Shown: positions 36,285 through 46,535, numbered from the stretch's first letter. The stretch: 64,000 nt of DNA from Bradyrhizobium sp. BTAi1 (GCF_000015165.1 NC_009485.1:1342001-1406000), one strand, 5' to 3'. The notes: generated by a model from the sequence alone, not told the origin. A program made the numbers and translations.

Positions 36285-39200
36285 TCACCCCGGCGTGGCG
36301 AGGCCGGGGGCCGGGCTGGCGGGATCGGCCACGAACCGGCCGAAGCGGACGGCCAGCGTCGGCAGCACCAGCAGGTTCAGCGCCATCGAGGTCAGCAGCC
36401 CGCCGAGGATGACGATCGCCATCGGTCCCTCGATTTCACGGCCCGGCTCGCCGGCACCGAGCGCCAGCGGCAGGAGGCCGAGGCCGGTCACCAGCGAGGT
36501 CATGAGGATCGGGACGAGCCGGTCGGCCGCGCCCTGGATGGCCAGATCGAGGCTCCAGCTGCGGCCTTCGACCGCGACCAGGTGCTCGTAGTGCGAAATC
36601 ATCAGGATCGAGTTGCGCAGCGCGATGCCAAACAGCGTCACGAATCCCACCATCGATCCGAGCGACAGCACGCCGCCGGTCAGCGCGACCGCGACCACGC
36701 CGCCGACGAACGCGAACGGAAGATTGATCAGCACCAAGGCGAGATTGCGCCAATGCTTGGTGACCAGCGCGAGCAGCAGCACGATGCCGAGCGTCGCCAG
36801 CGAGGCGTTGACGACGAGATCACGGCGCGATTTCGCCTGGGCCTCGGCGGCTCCGGTGAACTCGACATGGGCGCCAGGCGGCAGCTTGACCTCCTTGGCA
36901 ATCTTCCTCTTGGCGGCGGCCACGAAGGATTCGAGATCCCGCTCGGCCACGTTCGCGGTCACCGTCTGAACGCGCTGACCATTGCGATGGAGCACGACAT
37001 AGCGCCCCGACGTCCCGTAGACGTCGGCGATTTGCTTCAGGAGCACATAGGCGCCGCTCGGCGTACGGATCGGCATGTCCCCGATCTGTATCGGGCGCGC
37101 GCTCGCCTCCGGATCGAGCTTGACGATCACGTTGAAGACGACGTTGCCTTCATAGGCCTGGCCGACCACGTCGCCTTGATAGGCGGTGCGGATCAGCTCC
37201 AGGACTTCGACGGCGTCGAGGCCCCAGGATTGCAGGTCGGTCGGGCGCAGCGTGACGTTGACCTGAGGCATGCCCGGCGGCGATTGCTGCTGGATGTCGA
37301 TGGCGCCCCAGACCTCGCCGAGCTCGCGCGCAATGTCGCGCGCCGCAGTCTCCAGGTCGTCGAGATCAGGGCCGAACACGTTGATGACCACGGCAGCGTT
37401 GAAGCCGGACAGGGTCTCCTCGATGCGCTCCGTGAGATAAGTCTTGATCGACAGGTTGATGCCGGCAAAGTTGGCGAGGGCGGCGCGGATACGCCGTTCG
37501 GCGAGCTCCTGCGCGTTGCCGGACAGGCCCGGCTGAAAGTCGACCTCGATCTCGCTGGAATGGGTGCCGGCCGTATCGATGCCGGCCTCGGCGCGGCCGG
37601 CATGCTGGGCCACGCTGCGTACCTCGGGCACTGCGCGCAGGGCCTCTGCGATCATCGTCCCAAGGCGCAGTGATTCGTCGAGCGACGTGCCGGGCAGCAT
37701 CGACACGTGCAGGATCAGATGGCCTTCCTTCAGGTCGGGCAGGAAGGTGCCGCCGAACCAGGGCACGAGGCCGGCGCCTCCCAGCGTGATCAGCAAGGCG
37801 GTCGCCATGACCAGCTTGGGAAAGCGGCCGAGCCGCCGCAACAGGCGCTCATAGTAATGGCGCGACCAGCGCGCCAGCGGCGGCTCGCGTGGCGCGCCGC
37901 GTGGCTTGTGGCCGGCCAGCAGCATCATGGCCAGAGCCGGCGTCACCGTCAGGGCCACGATGAGCGAGGCCAGCACGGCGAGGATATAGGCGATGCCGAG
38001 CGGCCCGAACAACCGGCCGGCAAGACCGGGCAGTGCGAGGATGGGGACGAACACCAGCAGCACGGCGAAGGTCGCATACGCAACGGCGCTGCGAACCTCG
38101 AGCATGGCGTCGTAGACGACGCGCGCCGCAGCGCGCGGCGACGGCAGCGCGCGGTTCTCGCGCAGCCGTCGCACCACGTTCTCGACGCCGATCACCGCAT
38201 CGTCGACCACCTCGCCGATCGCGATCGCCAGGCCGCCCAGGGTCATCGTATCGAGGCTCTGCCCCATCCATTGCAGCGCCAGGACCGCCGAGAACAGCGA
38301 CAGCGGAATGGCGGTGCAACTGATCACCGAGGTGCGCCAGTCGGAGAGAAACAGGAACAGGACGACGATCACCAGCGCACCGCCGATCAGCAACGCGAAC
38401 AACACGTTCTGAATCGCCGAATCGATGAAGGTCGCCGGACGAAACAGATCGGCGTGCAGCTGGACCTTCTCGCCGTCGAGCGCCGGGCGCAGCTCCTGCA
38501 GCGCAGCCTCGACCCGCGCGGCGACGTTGCGGGTGTTGGCGCCATATTGCTGGCTGATCATCATCATGATGCCGGGCTTGCCGTTGATGAGCGCCCCGCC
38601 GATCGGCGGCTCAGGAGCGCTCACCACCGTTGCGACGTCGCCCAGCACAACGCTGGCGCCGCTTTGGTGCAGCAGCACCGTTCGCGCGAGTTGCTCCGGT
38701 GTCAGCGATTGTCCCTGGGTCTGCAGGATCACACGCTGGTTGGCCGTGTCGACGAAGCCGGCACCGCGGACACCGGTTGCCTTGCGCGCGGCGGCCACCA
38801 CATCGTTCATTCCGATGCCGAAGCGGACCAGGTCGTCCGCGCGCACCTGTACCTGCAGCGATCGGATGTCCCGGCCATAGGTCGTGACCTGGGCCACGCC
38901 GGCGACGGCGAGCAGGCGACGACTCACGGTCCAGTCGGCGATCGTGCGCAGATCCATCAACGATCGCTGCTCCGACGTCAGTCCGATGACGAGGACGGTG
39001 CCGGCGGCCGGAACGAGCGGGGTCATCGAGGGGGCCCGCACGCCCTGCGGCAGGCCGTTGACGATGGCGGTCAGGCGCTCCGCCACCAATTGCCGGGCCC
39101 TGAACACGTCAGTGCCGGGCTGGAAGATGACCGAAAGAACCGAGAGCCCCTGGATCGACGAGGAGCGCATGCTCTCGACGCCGGCCAAGCCGTTGATCGA

Positions 39201-39443
39201 GGTTTCGATCGGCTGGGTGACGAGCACCTCGACCTGTTCCGGGCTGAGGCCCGGGGCTTCTGTCTGGATCGAGACCTGCGGCGGGGCGAATTCCGGGAAG
39301 ACGCCATATTTGGCCTCGCCGAGTGAGAACAGTCCGTAGCCCAGGATCGTGCAGGCCAACGCCAGCACGATGCCACGAAAGCGGATCGCGAACGCGATCA
39401 ACGCGGCCTGCGGGCCCGCGACCGCACGCATGCCATCAATCAT
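36285..39443 (-). CDS. RND efflux transporter, CzcA/CusA heavy-metal family
   Basis: 1052-residue inner-membrane proton-driven pump. It has 12 membrane helices in two repeats around two periplasmic porter domains; A-I-A-I-G-E-V-V-D-D-A-V-I-G-V-E-N-V is the HME-type helix-4 motif with paired Asp. ATG at 39443 overlaps the adaptor stop by eight bases (39431 is a possible alternative). A longer frame to 39665 is Arg-rich and lies inside the adaptor gene. No outer-membrane factor gene accompanies the pair. Metal specificity cannot be assigned. Confidence 0.92.
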   Translation of the reverse strand: MIDGMRAVAGPQAALIAFAIRFRGIVLALACTILGYGLFSLGEAKYGVFPEFAPPQVSIQTEAPGLSPEQVEVLVTQPIETSINGLAGVESMRSSSIQGLSVLSVIFQPGTDVFRARQLVAERLTAIVNGLPQGVRAPSMTPLVPAAGTVLVIGLTSEQRSLMDLRTIADWTVSRRLLAVAGVAQVTTYGRDIRSLQVQVRADDLVRFGIGMNDVVAAARKATGVRGAGFVDTANQRVILQTQGQSLTPEQLARTVLLHQSGASVVLGDVATVVSAPEPPIGGALINGKPGIMMMISQQYGANTRNVAARVEAALQELRPALDGEKVQLHADLFRPATFIDSAIQNVLFALLIGGALVIVVLFLFLSDWRTSVISCTAIPLSLFSAVLALQWMGQSLDTMTLGGLAIAIGEVVDDAVIGVENVVRRLRENRALPSPRAAARVVYDAMLEVRSAVAYATFAVLLVFVPILALPGLAGRLFGPLGIAYILAVLASLIVALTVTPALAMMLLAGHKPRGAPREPPLARWSRHYYERLLRRLGRFPKLVMATALLITLGGAGLVPWFGGTFLPDLKEGHLILHVSMLPGTSLDESLRLGTMIAEALRAVPEVRSVAQHAGRAEAGIDTAGTHSSEIEVDFQPGLSGNAQELAERRIRAALANFAGINLSIKTYLTERIEETLSGFNAAVVINVFGPDLDDLETAARDIARELGEVWGAIDIQQQSPPGMPQVNVTLRPTDLQSWGLDAVEVLELIRTAYQGDVVGQAYEGNVVFNVIVKLDPEASARPIQIGDMPIRTPSGAYVLLKQIADVYGTSGRYVVLHRNGQRVQTVTANVAERDLESFVAAAKRKIAKEVKLPPGAHVEFTGAAEAQAKSRRDLVVNASLATLGIVLLLALVTKHWRNLALVLINLPFAFVGGVVAVALTGGVLSLGSMVGFVTLFGIALRNSILMISHYEHLVAVEGRSWSLDLAIQGAADRLVPILMTSLVTGLGLLPLALGAGEPGREIEGPMAIVILGGLLTSMALNLLVLPTLAVRFGRFVADPASPAPGLATPG

Positions 39444-40440
39444 CGTCGCCGCCGCCGCGAAGCTCGCTTTTGGCCTCTTCCGACAACAGCACCTGCGCGC
39501 CGCGCAGAACGATCTCGGAGCCCGGCGGAATGTCCTGCACGACATAGTCGTCGTCGGAAACGGGCTGGTCGGTTCGGATCGGATGCCGCTTGAACGTCTC
39601 GGGGCCGGCCCGGAGATAGACCCAGGCGCGCCCCTGCCATTGCACGATCGCGGTATCCTCGACAAAGACGCCGTCGAATGACTTGCCGGACGGCACGTAG
39701 GCCGTGGTGTTCATCCCCGGCAGCAATCCGCTGTCGCCCGCGGCCACGAAGAAATAGCTCACACCCTGGATGCGGGCATCGGTTCGCGGCGCCGGCGACA
39801 GGTAAAGAAGATCGGTATTGGCGGTGCGCCCTGGCGTCTGGGCGAGCGCGGTGCGCGGCGGCACGGCCAGCGACACGCCAGGCGGCAGCGTGACCTGGAT
39901 CAGCAACTGCTCGCGTTCGATCAACTGGACGACCTGCGGCGAGCGCTCGACGATGCCCTTTCCGATCACCGGACCCCATTCCTGCCGCGCGGTGGCCATC
40001 AACGTCTTCACCTGCGATTCCGCGGCGGCGAGGGCGGCCTGATCGGTGCGAAACGTTCCTTCAGCCGCTTCCGCGTCCTTCTTCGGCATCGCTGCCGACT
40101 GCACCAGGTCGCGGGCGCGGTCGAAGGCGAGCCTTGCGACCTCGAGCTTCGCCTGCGCCGTCTGCAGCTGCGCCTGGGCATTCGCGTAGCTGTTGGTGAG
40201 GTCGGTCAGGCGGGCGACATCCAGCACCGCGCCATAGGCCCGAAATTGCTCGGGATGGGATTCCGCCGTGAGCACCGCGGTCTGCAGACCGACCTGCTTC
40301 TGCTGCGCTGCGGAAAGCTTGACCGTCGCCGGCTCGCGCCCTTCCGGCTGGGCCAGCACCGGCCCAGTGGAATAGGCCATTATCAGTGTCAGAAGCGTTG
40401 CACCACACGCGGCGGCCGTCTTCACCCGTTGCCAAGACAT
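39436..40440 (-). CDS. RND efflux periplasmic adaptor (membrane fusion protein)
   Basis: 334 residues, with a signal peptide ending V-L-A-Q. Coiled-coil hairpin at about 75-145 (Q-A-Q-L-Q-T-A-Q-A-K-L-E-V-A-R), then beta-barrel and membrane-proximal domains. Ends in G-G-G-D-D-D, a possible metal-binding tail. Co-transcribed with the CzcA-like pump. Confidence 0.9.
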   Translation of the reverse strand: MSWQRVKTAAACGATLLTLIMAYSTGPVLAQPEGREPATVKLSAAQQKQVGLQTAVLTAESHPEQFRAYGAVLDVARLTDLTNSYANAQAQLQTAQAKLEVARLAFDRARDLVQSAAMPKKDAEAAEGTFRTDQAALAAAESQVKTLMATARQEWGPVIGKGIVERSPQVVQLIEREQLLIQVTLPPGVSLAVPPRTALAQTPGRTANTDLLYLSPAPRTDARIQGVSYFFVAAGDSGLLPGMNTTAYVPSGKSFDGVFVEDTAIVQWQGRAWVYLRAGPETFKRHPIRTDQPVSDDDYVVQDIPPGSEIVLRGAQVLLSEEAKSELRGGGDDD

Positions 40441-41216
40441 GTAGTTGCAGTCCCACCGATCGGGGAACGTCGCGTGACGTTACTGTGTCGGCCTCAACAG
40501 CTACTTCAGCTAAGCATGGGTTTCAAGCTGGGCCATTGCAACCGGTCGCCCGCGACGCGTTTGCTCGGCGAATGCTGCGCCGCGAGCGGAGGCGCAGCCA
40601 CCTCGGTCAAAAGACAAAGCTTCGTCGCGCGCAGGGCGTTGCACGCGCTGTGCTCGGCGAAAAAATCCTCGTGCCGTCGCCCTGACATTCGCGTCCTGTC
40701 ACATTCATCGCCACACGTGCCGCAGAACAGCTCTCGGCGTGGCCAAAACCCGGCGCGAGACGCGCGCTTCTGCGGCAATGATGCGCGCGCCGCTGCGTCA
40801 GAACGCTTCTGCTGTGCCATTAGAAGTATTCTTAGACGCCTTCTAGCAAATACGCGTGCGAGTGACTCGCATCACCGCAGCGCCGCGGTCCATTTGAGAA
40901 AAAGCCAAGTCTAGCGCGGCCGTTACAGGAGATTTCCATCATGGAAAGACCCGGGATTTTTGCCCGACTCCCGGCCGGGGGCAAGAATCGTCACATTCCT
41001 CTACCTGTCGCGTCAAAGATGTGACCTCACTTCGCCATACGCCTCCGCAACGAGTCGGGAGTTCCATCGACGTTGCTGCGAGGAAAGCTTGCCCAGACTG
41101 TATCCGCTGTTTGATCGCTCCGAGCGCCGTCATCACGGCCCGGGTCGTCCGTGCTGGTCAGCCTCTTGCCGACCTCAGGCCAGTCACATGGCCCAGTCCA
41201 GGGAGGGGTTAGCGCG
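40441..41216. other. Intergenic region between divergent RND operon and helicase-like operon
   Basis: 776 bases with no convincing long gene. It holds a near-palindromic TTAGAA-GTA-TTCTTA at 40820-40834 that resembles Irr-type iron control elements, a 15-base palindrome TTTCCAT-C-ATGGAAA at 40933-40947, a nine-base-arm hairpin (40957-40965 with 40979-40987, one mismatch) and a 27-codon ORF at 40941-41024. Confidence 0.5.
40941..41024 (+). CDS. Possible 27-residue leader peptide or small protein
   Basis: An ATG preceded by CAGGAG at nine-base spacing opens a 27-codon frame that ends at TGA 41022-41024, with product starting M-E-R-P-G-I-F-A-R-L-P. The hairpin at 40957-40987 lies inside it, so ribosome passage could alter the fold before the helicase-like gene at 41217. 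Evidence is only the ribosome site and position; may be chance. Confidence 0.25.
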   Translation: MERPGIFARLPAGGKNRHIPLPVASKM

Positions 41217-44200
41217 ATGAGCCATCCGGTCCATGTGCGGCCTAACGAAAATCATCCGAACGATCGGGCCGCGCCGGTCGGCAGCGCCGAACTCGGTCGG
41301 CGGTTGCTCGGCGCGATCACCGCGAGTGGCACGTCGATCGCGGAGTCCGAGTCCTTGTCAGTGGGATCCGACGGGCCGGACGCGTCCAGCACCGTGCCGG
41401 TCGGTGAGCCGTTGCGGGACGTGCTTGGGTGTCTGACCGACATCATCCGGTCTGCCGACGCGCCGATCGAGCGCCAGGACCAGCAATGGACAGGGGAGCC
41501 CGGTATCACCCTGGACCAGCGGGAGCTGGAAAGCCTGCCGGGCGTCGTGCTCAACACCTTCGATGTCGATGGCCCGGTGTGGCTGGCCGTCGAAGCTCTT
41601 GTTGCGACCGATCCGCCGCCGATCGACTCCGATCTGGAGGCCTGGCTCGAACCGTCGTCCGATCCGGATCGGCGGCCACAGCTGCGTGAGAGCGTTGTCG
41701 TCACGGTGGGCGAGATCGAGAAGAACCGCCTCACCTTCGCCCGCCATGCGCGGCCTGAGGACTTTTCGCCGTCACCATCCCAGGACGCGTCTGCCGCGGC
41801 CTGGACTGGACGACTGCGTCTGGACCAGCGGCCGGATCTTCTGCAGCGGATCGAGCGCTATGTCGCGGGGCCATGGACATCCTGGGCCGATACGGAGCGC
41901 GCACGGCGCCGCACCATGGCCATTCACCAGCGGCTGCGCGAGCTCGCCGCCGCGACGGAGGCCGATCCGACCAAGGAGGTCGTGTGGGGGATGGCTCAGG
42001 CGTCGTGGCGCCACGCCGGGCGGGACTTCGAGATGCCGCTGTTCGAGCGGCCGGTCGAGATCGAGATCATCGCACGGCCAGATCCCGAGGTGAGGATCCG
42101 GCCGCGTTTCGTCGGCACGTCCGTGACCCTCAAAGCCCTTGACGCCTTGGCGCCAGACGCCGCACTCGTCTTGCGCGACAAGCCTGAGACCCTGGTCGAG
42201 ATGCTCGAGCAGCATGACGAGCTGTCGCCATTCACTCCGATCGGCATCGAGCAAGTCCTGAGTGCAGCGGGCGCGCAGCGCGGTCAGTTGTCGGCCCGAA
42301 GCCTCACCGGCTTGGATGACACGGATTCGAGTGAGGGCGTCGACGCCGCGATCTTGCCGGGGCGCTGGGCGATGTCGGTGCGGAGGCGGCCGGAAAGCCG
42401 CGCACTGCGCGACATCGAATGTCTGAAGAACGCGATCGAGCACGCGCCGCAAAGCGAATGCTGCCTGACCGCAGCGGTGAGCACGCTGCTGCCGCAGGCG
42501 ACCAATCTGGGCCGGGCCAGCGCGCGCCGCCATCTGTCCAGCATCGTCGGCGCTCCGATCAATATCGGGCCGACGACCAAGCCGGTCCTGATCGATCTTG
42601 GTGATCTGTTCTTCCCGCGACCGGCCTCGTCCGAGGACGTCGAGGTGGTTCGCGAGCTGTCGCGTTCGGACGGCGTGGTCATCCAGGCGAGCGGGCGCGA
42701 GGAGCGCATCCAGGCGCTCGTCAACATCGTCAGCCATCATCTGGCGCTCGGCTCGCGCGTTCTTGTCGTGTCTCGCGACGAGACCGCGCTGACGCTCCTG
42801 CATCAGAAGCTGCCGCCAGGCATTCGCGAGCTTTCCGTCAGCTCGACCGGCTCCGACAAGGACGTGCTTAGAAATGCGGAAGTCCTGGCCGACCGGCTGC
42901 AGTCGATCGTCGATACCACGAACCTGACTGAACTCGCCGGCCAGATCAGCCGGCTGGAACGCGACATCATCTCCAAGCGCACGCAGACCGCGTCGCTTGA
43001 TGGCGAGATCGCGGACATCATCGGGCGCCATCTTCGTCTCGCTGGCCCGTCCGAGCTGCCGTTGGATCTGATCAGAGGGCTGACGACGGACCAGGCGCCC
43101 GCGTCTTGGTTGGCCGACCTTCCGTCTTGCCTGCTCTTCGCCACGGACCCGGTGGTCGCCGCCGTCGAACAGGCGCGCGCGGCGCGGCTGCGGCTCGCCG
43201 AGCGGCTCAAGCATATCGACGACGAACTGCCCGAGATTGCCGCGCTGCCCGACGTCGCGTCGATCCTGCGGCTGCACGATGATTTGCGGCAGCAGGCCGC
43301 GCTGTCGTCCAATGAGGGGCGCGACGAGGATCTTGCGCTCGATGCGATTGCGGCGTTCGGGCTGGACGCGACCAACCGGCTGGCGGTCGACCTCGATGCG
43401 CTGGTCGCGGCTCATCGCGTGATTGCCGACGAGCCCTGGCTTGCCCGGCTGTCGCCGCTCGGTCCCAAGGCCAGCGATATGGCCGGCAGCGTCGATGAGG
43501 TCGTTGCCTGGGCGCGGGATGCCTCCTTTCAGCTGTCCCGGGGCGCCGAATTCTCCAGGCGGCAGGTGCAGGTCCCGGTCGAGGCGTTCGCGCGGAAGGA
43601 CGCAATTCGTGTCGTCGAGCGCCTGGCCGCCGGCGACAAAGCCCTCACTCCGCTTGTGCGCGTGCGCAGGGCGTTGAGGGGTGCGATCGATGCCATCACC
43701 GTGGACGGGCTGCCGCCATCGACGCCGGCAGACTGGCAATATGTCGGGCGCTTCCTGCTCTGGCGGCGCGATCTGCAGACGCTGCGGACGCGATGGACGG
43801 CGATTGCGGTCAAGCTCGGCGCTCCCGCCATCGAGCTGGAAGCTGCGCGGGCGTTCGACGATCTCGAGCGGATCGTCAGGAATATCGATGCCGCGATCGT
43901 GACGGCGACGTTGGCCATCCGCAATGTCGTCGATGCCTGCCGCAAAATGTCGGTGCCGGACAGCGAGGCCACCGCGATGCTGGCGGATGTCGGGAGGCCG
44001 ACAGCGCTTGGCGCCGCGATCCGCAGCGTCATGGCGCGGGTCTCCGGTCCGCTCGTCGAACTGGCGCGCGTGGGCGAGCTGTTTGCCGGTGCAGGAGAGC
44101 TGGCAACGACCGTTCAGGCCGACGTTCTCTCGCTGATCGGCGATGCCGAGGTGGAGGCGCACGACATTGAGACACGCTGGCGCGGCTTGATCGCAACGAT

Positions 44201-46508
44201 CGAGGCCATCGCGCGGGCCGGCGACGATTATCGCATCGTCAGGACGGCCAGCCGGCTGGTGCTCGAAGCCGGTGCGCCGCATTTTGCCGATCGGATCAGG
44301 AAAGAGCCGGCAACCACCGCCGCGGACCCGGTGCTGCTGCCCGATTGGGTGACGGCCTGGAACATGGCCGCGCTGGCGCGGATCGACCGAGCCGACGAGC
44401 GTCGGCTGTTGCAAGACCTCGTCGCTCAGCGCCTGCGGCTCGAAAGCCGATCGCTGGCCTTGTTCGAGGCGGTGATCAGCGCCCGAGCCACCCTCGGCAT
44501 CGCGCAGAACGCCGGCGCTGCCGTCAGGCAGTCGCTCAAGCGTTTCAGGGAGACGATGCGCACCATGGTCTCGGCCTGTTCTGGTCCTGCCGCGCGCCGC
44601 CTGCGCTTGGCCGCGCGCAGATCGCTGGAAGGCTGGTTCGAGGAAATCCCGTGCCATGTCATGCCCGCCTGGCGCGTCGCCGAGCTGCTTCCAGCGCGGA
44701 TCGGGACGTTCGATCTCGTGGTCATCGATCATGCCTCGCGCTCGGACCTGCGCGAGCTGACGGCCATGCTGCGCGCTCGCAAGGTGGTGGTGAGCGACGA
44801 GCGGCGCGACCGCCCGGTCGATGGCGACCTGGAGTCAAGGATGGGCGTCGAGGATCCGAAGACGGCGCGAGGCGGCATGCCCGTCGCACTTCGTCGCCTG
44901 CTGCTGCCCGACGCCTCGCTGCGCGATCTGGCCGAGATCCTGTTCCCGGATCGCGTGATCAACCTGCGCGCTCCGTCGCGCGGGATCGAGGCCAGCCCGG
45001 TCGCTCCGCAGCCTCCGGCCAAAATGGCGGCGCCGGTCGCGCGGCCGAGCTCGCCAGCCAAGCCGGTCGCGACGCTCGACATCTCGGCGAAACGACGAGC
45101 GGCCCAGCCGGCCACTGCCCCGCATACGCTCGAGGAGGAGATCGCCACGGTCGCCAAATATCTCTCGCTGGCCCGCCGGTCCGGTGCAGAGCTTCCGGCC
45201 GTAGCCAGGACCCGCATCGGGGCTCCGGTCCCGCACATCCGCGCCGAGCGGGGCGCCGATGACAGATCATTCGACGCGACATTCGCAAAGGAGCCTGTTG
45301 CCAAGGAGTCTGCCAACGCTGCTCGCAAGCCGTCGCCGGATGTCCGCATCTTCCGTCGCCGTTCGGCCGCAGCGGTGCCAGTGGAGCCGTCGAGCTCCGC
45401 TGCTTTAGAACCGTCCATTGTCGTTGCGACTGATCCGCCGGTGCCGCCCGCGCCTGAACAGCTGCCGGTGCCGCCGCCGCTGCGCGACGAAACCCCGCCG
45501 GTCGCCGCCGCTGCGGATCCTGAGCCGTCCGGGGCCGACACGCAGCCGAATGCGGCACCGCCGGCTCCAGTCGCGCAGGCCGCGCTGGAATCGACCATCG
45601 ACACGCCCGTCAGCACGGAAGCCGCGGAGCAGCCGCAGCAGCATGCAGCATCGTCCGAGTCCAGGATTCACCGCTCTCTGGTCGAGATGGCGTTCCAGGC
45701 GACCGAGAGCGCGACAGCACCGCGCCGTCGCCTGCCGCGGCGACGCGTGATGCCCATTGCCGCGGTCGGCCTGCTGGCCGTCATTGGCGCGGCGCTGTCC
45801 TGGGAGCGGGCCGTCGACTATCTCAACGCGCCCTCGACCGTAGCGGCGGTCGACCCGGCGCCGCCTGCGGAGGCGCCGCCTCGCACGGCGGAGGTTGTGC
45901 AGGCTGCGCCGGACGCAAAGCCTGCGACGGCCAATGAAGAGCGTGTGACGGTCGGACAGAGTGTCGCGGTGGCGGCGCCAGCCACCGCTCAGGCGTTTCT
46001 CTATCACGAGGATCCACAGGATCCGAAAGGCAAGCGCTTCGCCGGCAAAGTGACTTGGTCGCTCGAGCAGGGCAAGGGACCACGGGTGAACGCCGCGCCC
46101 GTGCTCAAAGGCGAGATCGAGATCGAGAACGGCATGAAGGCGACGCTGTCGCTGCGGCGGAATGACGATCAGGAACTGCCGGCGAGCCATGTCCTGGATC
46201 TGAGCTTCGCCTGGCCGGACCAGACCACGGGACTGAGCAGCATGAGGGGCATCGGTTTGAAGGGCGCGGAGGCGGAGCGCGGAACGGCGCTGGCCACCCA
46301 GACCGCGAGGGTCACGCCACGGATGTTCATGGTCGCGTTGTCGGCCAATGAGGTCGATGCCAAGCGCAACGTGCTGCTTCTGAAGGGCAAGCAATGGTTC
46401 GACATCCCGATCGTGTACGAGGGCGGCAACCGGGCGCTGTTGTCGATCGAGAAGGGACCCGACGGCGACCGCGTGTTCAACGACGCATTCGCCAATTGGG
46501 GCCAGTAG
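41217..46508 (+). CDS. Giant membrane-anchored pseudo-helicase (degenerate SF1 helicase fused to extracytoplasmic domain)
   Basis: 1763 residues; ATG at 41217 with GGGAGGGG 10 bases upstream. Residues about 100-450 match the N-terminal domain of giant superfamily 1 helicases (R-P-D-L-L-Q-R-I-E-R-Y-V-A-G-P-W near 205, V-V-W-G-M-A-Q-A-S-W-R-H near 254). The RecA1 region starts near 460 (D-L-F-F-P-R-P). Where the family has G-P-P-G-T-G-K-T this protein has A-S-G-R-E-E-R-I (about 491-498). DEAS is D-H-A-S at 1171-1174. Homology ends near 1257, where RecA2 should begin. A Pro/Ala-rich linker (1258-1510), one membrane helix (1512-1530) and a 230-residue extracytoplasmic domain follow. It cannot hydrolyse ATP in the usual way. 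First gene of a three-gene operon; a structural or sensing role is inferred. Confidence 0.88.
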   Translation: MSHPVHVRPNENHPNDRAAPVGSAELGRRLLGAITASGTSIAESESLSVGSDGPDASSTVPVGEPLRDVLGCLTDIIRSADAPIERQDQQWTGEPGITLDQRELESLPGVVLNTFDVDGPVWLAVEALVATDPPPIDSDLEAWLEPSSDPDRRPQLRESVVVTVGEIEKNRLTFARHARPEDFSPSPSQDASAAAWTGRLRLDQRPDLLQRIERYVAGPWTSWADTERARRRTMAIHQRLRELAAATEADPTKEVVWGMAQASWRHAGRDFEMPLFERPVEIEIIARPDPEVRIRPRFVGTSVTLKALDALAPDAALVLRDKPETLVEMLEQHDELSPFTPIGIEQVLSAAGAQRGQLSARSLTGLDDTDSSEGVDAAILPGRWAMSVRRRPESRALRDIECLKNAIEHAPQSECCLTAAVSTLLPQATNLGRASARRHLSSIVGAPINIGPTTKPVLIDLGDLFFPRPASSEDVEVVRELSRSDGVVIQASGREERIQALVNIVSHHLALGSRVLVVSRDETALTLLHQKLPPGIRELSVSSTGSDKDVLRNAEVLADRLQSIVDTTNLTELAGQISRLERDIISKRTQTASLDGEIADIIGRHLRLAGPSELPLDLIRGLTTDQAPASWLADLPSCLLFATDPVVAAVEQARAARLRLAERLKHIDDELPEIAALPDVASILRLHDDLRQQAALSSNEGRDEDLALDAIAAFGLDATNRLAVDLDALVAAHRVIADEPWLARLSPLGPKASDMAGSVDEVVAWARDASFQLSRGAEFSRRQVQVPVEAFARKDAIRVVERLAAGDKALTPLVRVRRALRGAIDAITVDGLPPSTPADWQYVGRFLLWRRDLQTLRTRWTAIAVKLGAPAIELEAARAFDDLERIVRNIDAAIVTATLAIRNVVDACRKMSVPDSEATAMLADVGRPTALGAAIRSVMARVSGPLVELARVGELFAGAGELATTVQADVLSLIGDAEVEAHDIETRWRGLIATIEAIARAGDDYRIVRTASRLVLEAGAPHFADRIRKEPATTAADPVLLPDWVTAWNMAALARIDRADERRLLQDLVAQRLRLESRSLALFEAVISARATLGIAQNAGAAVRQSLKRFRETMRTMVSACSGPAARRLRLAARRSLEGWFEEIPCHVMPAWRVAELLPARIGTFDLVVIDHASRSDLRELTAMLRARKVVVSDERRDRPVDGDLESRMGVEDPKTARGGMPVALRRLLLPDASLRDLAEILFPDRVINLRAPSRGIEASPVAPQPPAKMAAPVARPSSPAKPVATLDISAKRRAAQPATAPHTLEEEIATVAKYLSLARRSGAELPAVARTRIGAPVPHIRAERGADDRSFDATFAKEPVAKESANAARKPSPDVRIFRRRSAAAVPVEPSSSAALEPSIVVATDPPVPPAPEQLPVPPPLRDETPPVAAAADPEPSGADTQPNAAPPAPVAQAALESTIDTPVSTEAAEQPQQHAASSESRIHRSLVEMAFQATESATAPRRRLPRRRVMPIAAVGLLAVIGAALSWERAVDYLNAPSTVAAVDPAPPAEAPPRTAEVVQAAPDAKPATANEERVTVGQSVAVAAPATAQAFLYHEDPQDPKGKRFAGKVTWSLEQGKGPRVNAAPVLKGEIEIENGMKATLSLRRNDDQELPASHVLDLSFAWPDQTTGLSSMRGIGLKGAEAERGTALATQTARVTPRMFMVALSANEVDAKRNVLLLKGKQWFDIPIVYEGGNRALLSIEKGPDGDRVFNDAFANWGQ

Positions 46509-46535
46509 ACGGACCGGCAGCGTGGCGAGGACAGC

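Noticed and set aside
41772..44732. A 986-codon open frame on the minus strand opposite the pseudo-helicase
   Set aside because: It mirrors the real gene's codon pattern, has Arg/Gln/His-rich composition without domains, and the plus strand shows clear family motifs.
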